NCBI RefSeq assembly: GCF_000820085.1
Contig: NZ_CDBN01000098.1
Coordinates: forward strand, 1 to 64,000
Length of the DNA stretch: 64,000 nt
Source of the DNA: Aeromonas sanarellii
GTDB taxonomy: Bacteria > Pseudomonadota > Gammaproteobacteria > Enterobacterales > Aeromonadaceae
Direction: 5' to 3'
The first letter of the stretch is position 1. Each line of letters begins with the position of its first letter. The translations under genes and the position numbers were made by a program. Positions 10,406 through 19,282 of this stretch are shown one piece after another. The notes beneath the pieces are model-generated. The model saw only the letters and a program-made list of their open reading frames with translations. It searched no databases and was not told the origin of the DNA.

Positions 10406-10882
10406 TTACTCCTTGCGCTCGAACTCCCCTTCGATGGTGTTGCCGCCACGCGGGGGCTGTCCGGGTCTGTCATCCCCTGGCGCCGGCTCGAACGGCTGCT
10501 GGCGGGTCTGGAAGCCCCCCATCTGCATCCTGAACTGGTTGCTGCCGATCAGCTTGTCGGCCAGGCGGTTGCGCAGCCAGGGCTGCAACAGCAGTATGCC
10601 GAAGAAGTCGGTCACGAAGCCCGGGATGATCAGCAAGAGGCCAGCCAGCGCCAGCATCATGCCGCCCATCACCTCGCGGCCAGGCATCTCCCCCTGCTGC
10701 ATCTTCTGCTGGGCGCTGAACAGGGTCTTGATCCCCTCGCTGCGCACCAGGGAGGAGCCCAGCACTGCGGTCAGCACCAGCAAGCCCACGGTCGGCAAGG
10801 CGCCGATCACGGACCCCACCTCGATCATCACGGTGAGCTCCAGCAATACCAGGCCAACCAACAACAGTAACAACTTGCCCAT
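10406..10882 (-). CDS. fxsA: FxsA cytoplasmic-membrane protein
   Basis: A 158-residue FxsA-family membrane protein. Two hydrophobic hairpins at about 3-45 and 75-105 include GKLLLLLVGLVLLELTVMIEVGSVIGALPTV. A hydrophilic, Arg/Gln/Gly-rich tail follows. In E. coli, overproduced FxsA relieves exclusion of phage T7 by the F plasmid; its normal role is unknown. The ATG at 10882 has GAGG 8 bases upstream and yields the conserved N-terminus. It lies beside aspA as in E. coli, but is divergent from it here and convergent with the MATE gene. Confidence 0.93.
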   Translation of the reverse strand: MGKLLLLLVGLVLLELTVMIEVGSVIGALPTVGLLVLTAVLGSSLVRSEGIKTLFSAQQKMQQGEMPGREVMGGMMLALAGLLLIIPGFVTDFFGILLLQPWLRNRLADKLIGSNQFRMQMGGFQTRQQPFEPAPGDDRPGQPPRGGNTIEGEFERKE

Positions 10883-11328
10883 AGCAACCTCAGTGCAATG
10901 AATGAATGGTCCCGAACGGGATGCCGTCGGCGGAGCAGGGCTCCTGTGGGGGCAGCGGAACGGGTCTCCTGACATCAAGGTGGGGACATCTGGCCATTTT
11001 TCAAGCCCGTCCCGCCTCACCGCCCGGGATCCGGAAAAATATTTTCCTTGCCAACTGGGATCGAAATGATTGTTCTGTCACAGTTAATCGCTCGATTGCA
11101 ATATCTGTTTAATGACCACAAGAAATTTGGGGTCGCCTCAAATTTAGTGATCCAGGTCTAATACCAGATACCCCGATTGAGGTAAGATCAACACCAGTCA
11201 TTGCACAGGGAGCACGGGCTCCCAACTGCCCCACCCGATGTGTGGTGCTTCAGGATGAAATGTGCGTAGGGAAATCGCGACCACTCGGTGAGGATCGTTT
11301 CCATTTATCTGATTTCTGAGGCATTACA
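10883..11328. other. Divergent fxsA/aspA regulatory region (446 bases, no gene)
   Basis: No convincing reading frame. I see a CRP-like site (listed separately) and a 10-bp hairpin with one G-U pair (AAATTTGGGG / CCTCAAATTT, 11123-11145, loop TCG) that lacks a T run. The sequence is AT-richer than the flanking genes, as expected for a regulated promoter region. aspA is preceded by GAGG about 8 bases before its ATG. Confidence 0.6.
11064..11085 (+). promoter_or_regulatory. Possible CRP (cAMP receptor protein) site upstream of aspA
   Basis: The 22-mer AAATGATTGTTCTGTCACAGTT has one perfect half-site TCACA and a weak partner TGATT with the correct 6-base spacing, against consensus TGTGA-N6-TCACA. 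It lies 244 bases upstream of the aspA ATG, so it would act only if the promoter is far upstream. E. coli aspA is CRP-activated, which makes it plausible but unproven. Confidence 0.3.
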
Positions 11329-12771
11329 ATGAGCGACATCAAGAACGTCCGCATTGAAGAAGACCTGCTGGGCACCAAAGAAGTTTCCAACGACCTCTAT
11401 TACGGAGTGCACACCCTGCGCGCCGTCGAGAACTTCAAGATCAGCACTCAGAAGATTTCTGACGTTCCCGAATTCGTCCGTGGCATGGTCCTGACCAAGA
11501 AGGCCGCCGCACTGGCCAACGGTGAGCTGGGGACCATTCGTCCCGAGATCGCCGACAAGATCATCGAAGCCTGCGACCTGATGCTGAACACCGGCAAATG
11601 CTTCGACCAGTTCCCGGTCGACGTCTACCAGGGCGGCGCCGGCACCTCCGTCAACATGAACACCAACGAGGTGCTTGCCAACATCGCCCTCGAGCTGATG
11701 GGGCTGGAGAAGGGCCGCTACGACGTCATCAACCCGAACGATCACGTCAACAAGTGCCAGTCCACCAACGATGCCTACCCCACCGGTTTCCGCGTGGCCG
11801 TGGTCAACAGCACAGACACCACCCTGCACGCTCTGGAAGCGCTGATCGCCGCCTTCGACGTCAAGGCCAAGGAGTTCAAGAGCATCCTGAAGATGGGCCG
11901 TACCCAGCTGCAGGACGCCGTGCCCATGACCCTGGGCCAGGAGTTCCACGCCTTCGCCGTCACCCTGCGCGAGGAGATCAAGTCCATCAAGCGCTGCCAG
12001 GAGCTGCTGCTGGAAGTGAACCTGGGCGCCACCGCCATCGGTACCGGTCTGAACACCCCGCCCGAGTACTCCGCCCTGGCCATCAAGCGCCTGGCCGAGA
12101 TCACCGGTCGTGCCTACGTACCGGCCGAGGATCTGATCGAAGCCACATCCGACTGCGGCGCCTACGTGATGCTGCACGGCGCCATCAAGCGCATGGCCAT
12201 GAAGCTCTCCAAGATCTGTAACGACCTGCGTCTGCTCTCCTCCGGTCCGCGCACCGCGCTCAAAGAGATCAACCTGCCGGAAATGCAGGCCGGTTCCTCC
12301 ATCATGCCGGCCAAGGTCAACCCGGTCATTCCGGAAGTGGTCAACCAGTCCTGCTTCAAGGTATTCGGCAACGACGTCACCATCACCTTCGCCGCCGAAG
12401 CCGGTCAGCTGCAGCTGAACGTCATGGAGCCGGTCATTGGTCAGGCCATGTTCGAATCCCTGAGCCTGATGGAAAAAGCCTGCATCTCCCTGCGCGAGAA
12501 GTGCGTGGAAGGGATCACCGCCAACCCGGAAATCTGCATGAACCACGTGCTGAACTCCATCGGCATCGTGACCTACCTGAACCCCTTCATCGGCCACCAT
12601 GAAGGGGACATCGTCGGCAAGATCTGCGCCCAGACCGGCAAGAACGTCCGCGAAGTCGTGCTGGAACGCGGCCTGCTGACCGCCGAACAGCTGGACGAGA
12701 TCCTCTCCATCGAGAACCTGATGAACCCGCAATACAAGGCCAAGCGTTACACCCGCGAAGCCACCGTATAA
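11329..12771 (+). CDS. aspA: Aspartate ammonia-lyase (aspartase)
   Basis: A 480-residue cytoplasmic enzyme that converts L-aspartate to fumarate and ammonia. It belongs to the fumarase/aspartase superfamily: the signature [11 protein letters not shown] (flexible catalytic loop with the catalytic serine) is present, as are [16 protein letters not shown] substrate-binding and [17 protein letters not shown] segments. Length matches E. coli AspA (478). Followed 128 bases later by dcuA on the same strand. The pair supplies fumarate for anaerobic respiration while exchanging aspartate and succinate. Confidence 0.98.
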   Translation: MSDIKNVRIEEDLLGTKEVSNDLYYGVHTLRAVENFKISTQKISDVPEFVRGMVLTKKAAALANGELGTIRPEIADKIIEACDLMLNTGKCFDQFPVDVYQGGAGTSVNMNTNEVLANIALELMGLEKGRYDVINPNDHVNKCQSTNDAYPTGFRVAVVNSTDTTLHALEALIAAFDVKAKEFKSILKMGRTQLQDAVPMTLGQEFHAFAVTLREEIKSIKRCQELLLEVNLGATAIGTGLNTPPEYSALAIKRLAEITGRAYVPAEDLIEATSDCGAYVMLHGAIKRMAMKLSKICNDLRLLSSGPRTALKEINLPEMQAGSSIMPAKVNPVIPEVVNQSCFKVFGNDVTITFAAEAGQLQLNVMEPVIGQAMFESLSLMEKACISLREKCVEGITANPEICMNHVLNSIGIVTYLNPFIGHHEGDIVGKICAQTGKNVREVVLERGLLTAEQLDEILSIENLMNPQYKAKRYTREATV

Positions 12772-12781
12772 GCGAGCAGAT

Positions 12782-12849
12782 GGGCCGGGGTTATCCCGGC
12801 CCATAGAGTCAATTCCCGAGCGGCCTCCTGCAAGCCCCATCGGGAATTG
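12782..12849 (+). other. Two strong hairpins in the aspA-dcuA intergenic space
   Basis: GGGCCGGG / CCCGGCCC (12782-12789, 12795-12802) and CAATTCCCGA / TCGGGAATTG (12810-12819, 12840-12849) are perfect 8-bp and 10-bp stems. Neither has a T run, so neither is a standard terminator. They may stabilise the aspA 3' end or mark a processing point that sets different levels of AspA and DcuA. Confidence 0.6.
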
Positions 12850-12899
12850 GCTTTTCAGCCCAATAAAACCTAAAAAAACTGGAAAATGGAGTGTTCGCT

Positions 12900-14219
12900 A
12901 TGATTGGAATCGAGTTACTTGTGGTGCTCGCCGCTATCTATCTGGGGGCCCGGATAGGCAGCATCGGCATCGGCTTCGCCGGTGGTCTGGGGGTATTGGT
13001 GCTGACCTGGGGGCTGGGCATGCCCATCCCGAGCGATCAGCTGGTGACCTATGTGCCCTGGGACGTGATCATGATCATCGCGTCCGTCATCTGCGCCATC
13101 GCCTGCATGCAGCTGGCCGGCGGGATGGACTATCTGGTGCACCTGGCCGAGAAGGCCCTGCGCAAGAATCCCAAGCACATCACCTTCGCCGCCCCGGTCG
13201 TCACCTACCTGATGACCATGCTGGCCGGTACAGGTCACACCGCCTTCTCCACCCTGCCGGTGATCGCCGAGGTGGCCAAGGAGCAGGGCATACGCCCCTC
13301 CCGTCCGCTCTCCATCGCGGTCGTCGCCTCCCAGATCGCCATCACCGCATCCCCCATCTCGGCGGCCGTGGTCGCCTTCTCCGGCATGCTGGAGCCGCTC
13401 GGGGTGGATTACCTGACCCTGCTGGCCATCTGCATCCCGTCCAGCTTCATCGCCTGTCTGCTGGGGGCCTTCATCGCCAACCTGCTGGGCAAGCCGCTGG
13501 AGCAGGACGAGGTCTATCTGGAGCGCAAGGCCAAGGGTCTGATCAAGCTGCGCGGTACCAGCCAGATTGAAATCAAGCCCTATGCCAAGCTCTCCGTCGG
13601 CATCTTCGTCGCCGCCATCGTGGCCGTGATGGCCTATGCCACCGCCATCTCCGGCAACGTGGGCCTGATCACCAGCCCGCCCATCCCCCGTGACGGCGCC
13701 ATCATGGGCATCATGCTCGCCGCCGCCACCCTGATGGTGCTGTTCTGCAAGCTGGACGCCGCCCAGATCACCAACATGCCCACCTTCAAGTCCGGCATGT
13801 CCGCCTGTATCTGCGTGCTGGGCGTGGCCTGGCTCGGCAACGTCTTCGTGAAGGGCAACATGGTCGAGATCCAGGCCTTCGCCGGCGATCTGCTGAGCCA
13901 GTACAGCTGGCTGCTGGCCGTGGTGCTGTTCTTCTCCTCCATGCTGCTCTACTCCCAGGGTGCCACCACCAAGGCGCTGATGCCCGCCGCCCTGGCGCTC
14001 GGCGTCAGCCCGCTGGCCGCCATCGCCTCCTTCGCCGCCGTGAGCGCCCTGTTCGTGCTGCCGACCTACCCGACCCTGCTGGCCGCGGTCGAGATGGACG
14101 ACACCGGCTCCACCCGCATCGGCAAGGCCGTGTTCAACCACCCCTTCTTCATCCCGGGTGTGGCCACCATCGCCATGGCAGTTGCCCTGGGCTTCTTCTT
14201 CGGCGGCCTCATCCTCTGA
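12900..14219 (+). CDS. dcuA: Anaerobic C4-dicarboxylate transporter DcuA
   Basis: A 439-residue inner-membrane antiporter of the Dcu family, which exchanges aspartate or fumarate for succinate. It matches E. coli DcuA in ARIGSIGIGFAGGLGVLVL, GGMDYLVHLAEK, FAGTGH-like LAGTGHTAFSTLPVIAEVAKEQG and SQIAITASPISAAVVAF. About ten hydrophobic segments are visible. I chose the ATG at 12900 over a GTG at 12891 because ATGGAG lies about 6 bases before it. It is distal to aspA and ends with a strong terminator. Confidence 0.97.
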   Translation: MIGIELLVVLAAIYLGARIGSIGIGFAGGLGVLVLTWGLGMPIPSDQLVTYVPWDVIMIIASVICAIACMQLAGGMDYLVHLAEKALRKNPKHITFAAPVVTYLMTMLAGTGHTAFSTLPVIAEVAKEQGIRPSRPLSIAVVASQIAITASPISAAVVAFSGMLEPLGVDYLTLLAICIPSSFIACLLGAFIANLLGKPLEQDEVYLERKAKGLIKLRGTSQIEIKPYAKLSVGIFVAAIVAVMAYATAISGNVGLITSPPIPRDGAIMGIMLAAATLMVLFCKLDAAQITNMPTFKSGMSACICVLGVAWLGNVFVKGNMVEIQAFAGDLLSQYSWLLAVVLFFSSMLLYSQGATTKALMPAALALGVSPLAAIASFAAVSALFVLPTYPTLLAAVEMDDTGSTRIGKAVFNHPFFIPGVATIAMAVALGFFFGGLIL

Positions 14220-14238
14220 CCGAGGAAACGCCCCATGC

Positions 14239-14266
14239 AAAACGGCCCTTCGGGGCCGTTTTTTTA
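14239..14266 (+). terminator. Rho-independent terminator after dcuA
   Basis: ACGGCCC-TTCG-GGGCCGT (about 14242-14259), a 7-bp stem with a stable UUCG tetraloop, followed by seven T residues. Confidence 0.92.
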
Positions 14267-14303
14267 TCTCCGGCCACCGCGGCCATCCCTCTGAGCCCCC
14301 ATG

Positions 14304-14327
14304 AAAAAGCCGCTCAAGGGAGCGGCT
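14304..14327 (-). terminator. Rho-independent terminator after gshA
   Basis: Read on the minus strand, AGCCGCTC / GAGCGGCT (14308-14315, 14320-14327) is followed by TTTTT. It lies 23 bases past the gshA stop and faces the dcuA terminator. Confidence 0.85.
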
Positions 14328-14349
14328 CGCGTCAACGGGGGGTGGATCC

Positions 14350-15945
14350 TCAGGTGGTCTGCCGGGTACCGAAATAGTCGGCCAGGAAGTCGTCGAACGA
14401 CAGGCTGTCGCTGCGCTCACGCTCCCGCTGCTTGGCCAGCGACTCCCGCGCCTCGCCGGCGAAGTAGGCCTGGTCCCAGTACTGCAGTTCGCCGGCCAGC
14501 ATCTCTTCCCGGTAGCGGCTCGCCAGCTCGTCGCCGAAGCAGCCGTTGTCCTGACCGCTTTCCAGCAACTGCTTGAGCAGGCGGGCGGAGTAGGTCAGCT
14601 CGGGGTCGAGCAGCTTCTCGCGGTGCATGGCCAGCGTCTCGCGGTAGCGGTTGCGACCGCAGCAGCGATCCAGCAGCTCGGCCACCTGGCCCAGCTCGTC
14701 GAACAGCTTGAGGCCGTACTCCTTGAGGCCGATGGGGTTGCCCTGCTCGTCCTCCAGCTCGAGGCCGGGGCGGCGCCCCTCCAGCACCACCTTGTTCTGG
14801 TTGCGGCGATTGCGGGCGATTTCCTCGTCGCCCAGCACGGGGGACGGGCGCAGCAGGCACCAGACCAGGAAGAGATCGAAGAAGCGGATCTGATCCACCT
14901 CGATGCCGAACGGGGTGAAGGGGTTCACATCCACGGTGCGCAGCTCTATGTATTCGATGCCGCGCTGCTCCAGCGCATCCGACGGCTTCTCGCCGCTGCG
15001 TGGGGTGCGCTTGGGCCGGATCGGGGCGTACAGCTCGTTTTCCAGCTGCAGCACATTGTCGTTGAGCTGGCGGTACTCGCCGTTCACCTTGACGCCGATC
15101 TTGGCAAACTCGGGGTCATGGGTGTTGATGGCGCGGCGCAGGCTACTGACATAGGCCGGCAGGTTGTCGTGGCTGATCTTGAGCCCCGCCTGGGCGCTGT
15201 TGGTGTAGCCGAGATCGGACAGCCGCAGCGCCGTGGCATAGGGCAGGTAGAGGGTGCCCTTGCCGGTCTTCTGGAACGGCAGGTCGCTCTTGCGCCCCTT
15301 GAGGAAGGAGTCGCAGATGGCCGGCGAGGCGCCAAACAGATAGGGCACCAGCCAGCCGAAGCGGTAGACGTTACGGATCAGCCCCATGTATTTGTCGGAG
15401 ATGAAACGCTGGCTGCAGCAACCCTCGCACACCAGATCCTGCCACTCGCACCAGAAGCTGTCGGGCATGGAGAAGTTGAAGTGCACCCCGGCGATCACCT
15501 GCATCAGGCTGCCGTAGCGGTTCTTCAGCCCCTGACGGTACAGGGTCTTCATCCGGCCTATGTTGGAGCTGCCGTACTGGGCCAGGCGGATGCTCTCCTC
15601 GTCGCCGACGAAGCAGGGCATGGAGAGCGGCCAGATCCGCTCCTCCCCCAGGTGGTGAATGGTGTGGCGGTGGATGTCTCCGAGCTGCTCGATCAGGCTC
15701 TCGATGGAGTCGGTGGCCGGGGTGATGAACTCCAGCAGGCTCTCGGCGTAGTCGGTGGTGATGTTGGCATGGGTCAGGGCCGACCCCAGGCTTCTGGGGT
15801 GATCGGTCTGGGCCAGGGTCCCTTGCGGGGTGATGCGCAGACATTCACGCTCGATCCCGCGCCGGATCCCCTTGAGGGCTGTCACGCGCTCCGGGGTTCC
15901 CAGCGCAGCCAGCAACTCGGTGAGCGACAAGCTAGTAGTGGTCAT
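14350..15945 (-). CDS. gshA: Glutamate-cysteine ligase
   Basis: A 531-residue cytoplasmic ligase that joins glutamate and cysteine with ATP, the first step of glutathione synthesis. It is the gammaproteobacterial type: RRGIERECLRI near the N-terminus, LEFITPATDS, WPLSMPCFVGDE and EYIELRTVDVNPFTPFGI match E. coli GshA, of similar length (518). ATG at 15945 (MTTTSLS) is preferred; a GTG two codons upstream is possible. No strong ribosome site is visible for either. It lies 58 bases downstream of the M16 protease gene on the same strand. Confidence 0.97.
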   Translation of the reverse strand: MTTTSLSLTELLAALGTPERVTALKGIRRGIERECLRITPQGTLAQTDHPRSLGSALTHANITTDYAESLLEFITPATDSIESLIEQLGDIHRHTIHHLGEERIWPLSMPCFVGDEESIRLAQYGSSNIGRMKTLYRQGLKNRYGSLMQVIAGVHFNFSMPDSFWCEWQDLVCEGCCSQRFISDKYMGLIRNVYRFGWLVPYLFGASPAICDSFLKGRKSDLPFQKTGKGTLYLPYATALRLSDLGYTNSAQAGLKISHDNLPAYVSSLRRAINTHDPEFAKIGVKVNGEYRQLNDNVLQLENELYAPIRPKRTPRSGEKPSDALEQRGIEYIELRTVDVNPFTPFGIEVDQIRFFDLFLVWCLLRPSPVLGDEEIARNRRNQNKVVLEGRRPGLELEDEQGNPIGLKEYGLKLFDELGQVAELLDRCCGRNRYRETLAMHREKLLDPELTYSARLLKQLLESGQDNGCFGDELASRYREEMLAGELQYWDQAYFAGEARESLAKQRERERSDSLSFDDFLADYFGTRQTT

Positions 15946-16003
15946 ATTCACGGCTCATGTATGGCCGCCCCACCTGGGGCGGCACTCATTTTTGCAGCGC
16001 CCC

Positions 16004-18817
16004 TCAGGGCAGTTGCAGTGGATAGATGGGAAGATGAAGCTCGCTCAGGGGTTTTTCAAGCTTTTGCTTGTCCCCCACCACCACAATCACCATGTCGGCC
16101 GGGTCGAGCCAGCGGGCCGCGCTCGCCTTGAGCGTCTCGGACGACACCGTCTTGATCAGGTTGCTCTGGGCCTGCACATAGTCCGGCTTCAGGTCGTACA
16201 TGATCATCTGCAGCAGGAAGCCCGCCTTCTGCCCCAGGGTCTCGTAGGAGAGGGCATCCTGCTGGGAGACGGCGCTGCGCATGTAGGCCAGCTCCACCGG
16301 GGTCGGTCCGCTCGCACGGTAGCCGTCCATCTCCTTGAGGAACTGGCGGATGGCGTCCACGGTCGCATCGGCCCGCACATTGGCGCCGGTGGCGAACACG
16401 CCCGCCTCGCGGTTGGCCTGGAAGCCCGAGCTGGCGCCATAGGTGTAGCCCTTGTCTTCCCGCAGGTTGAGGTTGATGCGGCTGTTGAAGTTGCCCCCCA
16501 GGTTGAAGTTCATCAGGTTGGCGACGAAGTAGTCTCCCGTGGTGTCGAACGCCATGGCGCGCCGACCGATGCGGATCACCGACTGGGGCGCCCCCGGCTT
16601 GTCCACCAGGTAGATGCCCGGCTTGGCCTGATCCCCCCTGGGCTTGAGATCCCCCAGGGTCGGGGCGGCGCCCTTCCACTGGGTCAGGAAGCCGAGCTGA
16701 TCCTCCACTTGTGTCTGGGTCACGTCACCCACCACCACCACCTTGGCATTGGTCGGGTTGTAGTAGTCCTGGTAGAAGCGTTTCACGTCCGCCAGGGTCA
16801 GCTTCTCCACGTCGGTGAGCACCCCGTCGGTGGGCTGGCCGAGGCGATTGTCCTTGCCATACACCAGCTGACGGAACGCCTGACCCGCCAGCCACTCGGG
16901 CTGCTGCTCGTTCTGCTTCATCCCTTGCAGCATCTGCGCCTTGAGCCGCTCGAAGTCCGCCTCCCGCAGGCCGGGGCGCATCAACACCTCGCGCACCAGC
17001 GCCAGGGTCTGGGGCAGCTTGTCGGTCAGGCTGCTGATGGTGATCAGGTTGTTGTACTGGGCGGTGGAGACGCTGATGCTGGCACCGAGTTTTTGCAGCT
17101 CGTCGCTGAGCTCGGCCTCGGAGAGGCGCACCGTGCCCTGTTCCAGCATGGCGGCGGTGAGGCTGGCGAGCCCCAGCTCTCCCTTGCCTTCGGCACGGAT
17201 GCCGCCCGGCAGGGCGATCATGATGGAGACCGCGGGGATCTCGTCGCTGTGGGTGCCGATGATCTCGATCCCCTTGTCCAGCTTGCCGTGCCAGATGGCC
17301 GGCACCTTGACGCTGACCGCCTCACCGGACTTGGGCTGCACGCTGCGATCGAAGTGGTCTTTCACCGGTCGCTCGGCCAGTACCTCCCCGTGCTTGCTGT
17401 AGTCCGGCAGCTCCCGCTCGGCGGGGGTGAAGTTCGGTGTGCCCGCCTGCCAGTCCACCTTGCCCTTGGGCACCACGCTCAGCACCACGGCTGGCTTGTT
17501 CGCGATGAACTGGTCGTAGGCGGCCTTGACGTCCGACGCCTTGACCGCGCCGATGGCATCCAGGTTCTTGAACACATAGTCGGGATCCCGGGCCAGCACC
17601 TGGCCCATGGCGAGCTGGCTCACCTTGCCCTCAATGCTGTCGAGCCCCCAGATGGCGGCGGCGCGATAGCTGCTGATGGCCTTCTCCAGATCCGCCGGCT
17701 TGATGCCACGTTGGGCAAAGTCGCCGATCACCTTGTCCACTTCCCCCTTGAGGGTCTTGAGGCTGCCGTCCACCGCCGGATTGGGGTAGGCGTAGATCGC
17801 CAGGGTACAGGCCAGCTCCTCGCAGGAGTGGGAAGCACCGACCTCGACGGCCTTGCCGGTCTTGACCAGGGCCTGGTAGAGCATGGAGCTGGCGGAGCCG
17901 CCGAGCACGTCGGCAAAGATGTCCAGCGCCGGTTCCCGGGGGTCGCCAAGCGACACCGTGGGGTAGCTGACATAGAGCAGCGGCAGGTGGACCTTGTCCT
18001 CCAGCGTCACATAGCGGGTCTCGGACAGGGTCACCGGCTCAGGGGTCGGCTCGGCCACGTCCGGCCCGCGCGGGATGGGGCCGAAGTACTGCTCGATCCA
18101 GGCCAGCGCCTGCTTGCTGTCGAAGTCGCCGCCCAGGGTCAGGGTGGCATTGTTCGGCCCGTACCAGCGCAGGAAGAACTGCTTGAGGTCGTTCACGTCG
18201 ACCCGGTCGAGATCCTCCACATAGCCGATGGGCTGCCAGGAGTAGGGATGAGTGCGCGGATAGAGCGCCTCCCCCACCTTCTCTCCGACCAGGCCATAGG
18301 GCTGGTTGTCGATGCGCTGGGCCCGCTCGTTCTTGACGGTGGCGCGCTGGATCTCGAACTTCTTCTGGCTCACAGCGTCGAGCAGGAAGCCCATGCGATC
18401 CGCCTCCAGCCAGAGCACCTTCTCCAGCTGGTTGGCCGGCACGGTTTCGAAATAGTTGGTCCTGTCCTTGTTGGTGGTGCCGTTCATCTCGCCACCCGCC
18501 TCGTTGATGATCCGCATGTGTTCCTGATCGCCGACGTGCTTGGAGCCCTGGAACATCATGTGTTCGAAGAAGTGGGCGAAGCCGGACTTGCCCACCGTCT
18601 CCCGGGACGAACCCACGTGATAGGTCACGTCGAGGTGCACCAAAGGATCGGAGCGGTCGGGCGCCAGGATCACGGTCAGGCCGTTGTCCAGCCTGTACAT
18701 CTGGTAGGGAATGCCGAGCCTGCCCTCCTGCCTGACCTGCTCGGACACCAGGGTCGGGGCCGCCAGTGCGGGCAGGGTGAAGCCCAGGAGAAGGCTTAAT
18801 GGAATGAGTTTGTTCAC
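16004..18817 (-). CDS. Exported M16 zinc metalloprotease (pitrilysin/insulinase family)
   Basis: A 937-residue two-half M16 peptidase. A signal peptide (MNKLIPLSLLLGFTLPALAA) directs it to the periplasm. The active half carries the inverted zinc motif HFFEH (His82, Glu85, His86) and a downstream metal-ligand glutamate region (NERAQRIDNQPYG). The C-terminal half repeats the fold without the zinc motif, as usual for the family. The start is a GTG at 18817 preceded by GAGGTAAGC. It lies 27 bases after yqaA. A role in peptide turnover or processing is likely; the substrate is unknown. Confidence 0.93.
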   Translation of the reverse strand: MNKLIPLSLLLGFTLPALAAPTLVSEQVRQEGRLGIPYQMYRLDNGLTVILAPDRSDPLVHLDVTYHVGSSRETVGKSGFAHFFEHMMFQGSKHVGDQEHMRIINEAGGEMNGTTNKDRTNYFETVPANQLEKVLWLEADRMGFLLDAVSQKKFEIQRATVKNERAQRIDNQPYGLVGEKVGEALYPRTHPYSWQPIGYVEDLDRVDVNDLKQFFLRWYGPNNATLTLGGDFDSKQALAWIEQYFGPIPRGPDVAEPTPEPVTLSETRYVTLEDKVHLPLLYVSYPTVSLGDPREPALDIFADVLGGSASSMLYQALVKTGKAVEVGASHSCEELACTLAIYAYPNPAVDGSLKTLKGEVDKVIGDFAQRGIKPADLEKAISSYRAAAIWGLDSIEGKVSQLAMGQVLARDPDYVFKNLDAIGAVKASDVKAAYDQFIANKPAVVLSVVPKGKVDWQAGTPNFTPAERELPDYSKHGEVLAERPVKDHFDRSVQPKSGEAVSVKVPAIWHGKLDKGIEIIGTHSDEIPAVSIMIALPGGIRAEGKGELGLASLTAAMLEQGTVRLSEAELSDELQKLGASISVSTAQYNNLITISSLTDKLPQTLALVREVLMRPGLREADFERLKAQMLQGMKQNEQQPEWLAGQAFRQLVYGKDNRLGQPTDGVLTDVEKLTLADVKRFYQDYYNPTNAKVVVVGDVTQTQVEDQLGFLTQWKGAAPTLGDLKPRGDQAKPGIYLVDKPGAPQSVIRIGRRAMAFDTTGDYFVANLMNFNLGGNFNSRINLNLREDKGYTYGASSGFQANREAGVFATGANVRADATVDAIRQFLKEMDGYRASGPTPVELAYMRSAVSQQDALSYETLGQKAGFLLQMIMYDLKPDYVQAQSNLIKTVSSETLKASAARWLDPADMVIVVVGDKQKLEKPLSELHLPIYPLQLP

Positions 18818-18844
18818 GCTTACCTCGTGAGTGACAAAAAAGGG

Positions 18845-19282
18845 CTAGAAGACCTGACTGGCCAGCAGAAACACCAGGGCATAACGAAGCAATTTGCCGA
18901 GCCCGATCAAGATGAGGGAGCGCCAGAAGGAGAGGCGCAGCCAGCCGGCCAGCAGGCAGAGACCATCGCCGACCACAGGCGTCCAGGCGAGCAGCAGACA
19001 CCAGTGGCCATGGAGTTTGAGCCAGGCGAGCGCCTTTTGTTCCCCACGGCCTTGAAAATCTTCCGGTTTTTTCTTGTGCGTGGCGAGCCGGCCGAGCCAC
19101 CAGGTGGTCATGGAGCCCAGGGTATTGCCGAGCGTCGCCCAGAGCAACAGGCTGGTCATGCTCCACTCCCCCCGGGTCGCCATGGCCCCCAGCAGCACCT
19201 CGGAGCTGCCGGGCAGCAGGGTGGCGGAGGTGAAGGCGCTCAGAAACAGCCAGCCGAGCCCCATCTCGGCGATGCCGTTCAT
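18845..19282 (-). CDS. yqaA: YqaA/DedA-like membrane protein
   Basis: A 145-residue inner-membrane protein of the YqaA subset of the DedA/SNARE-associated superfamily. Family features include FLSAFTSATLLPGSSEVLLGAM, GNTLGSMTTWWLGR and FLLAWTPVVGDGLCLLAGWLR-like sequence (here LLAWTPVVGDGLCLLAGWLR), consistent with four to five TM segments and a re-entrant helix. DedA proteins act as lipid flippases in some bacteria; YqaA itself is uncharacterised. Its ATG overlaps the stop of the upstream oxidoreductase gene by 4 bases (ATGA), so the two are translationally coupled. Confidence 0.9.
   Translation of the reverse strand: MNGIAEMGLGWLFLSAFTSATLLPGSSEVLLGAMATRGEWSMTSLLLWATLGNTLGSMTTWWLGRLATHKKKPEDFQGRGEQKALAWLKLHGHWCLLLAWTPVVGDGLCLLAGWLRLSFWRSLILIGLGKLLRYALVFLLASQVF

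Noticed and set aside
11174..11192. An FNR box upstream of aspA (TTGAGGTAAGATCAA)
   Set aside because: The half-sites are one base further apart than the FNR consensus allows, and the left half has a mismatch.
15830..18799. A 989-codon open frame on the plus strand across the M16 protease and part of gshA
   Set aside because: It is the shadow of high-GC genes on the other strand. It has no credible ribosome site and no family features.
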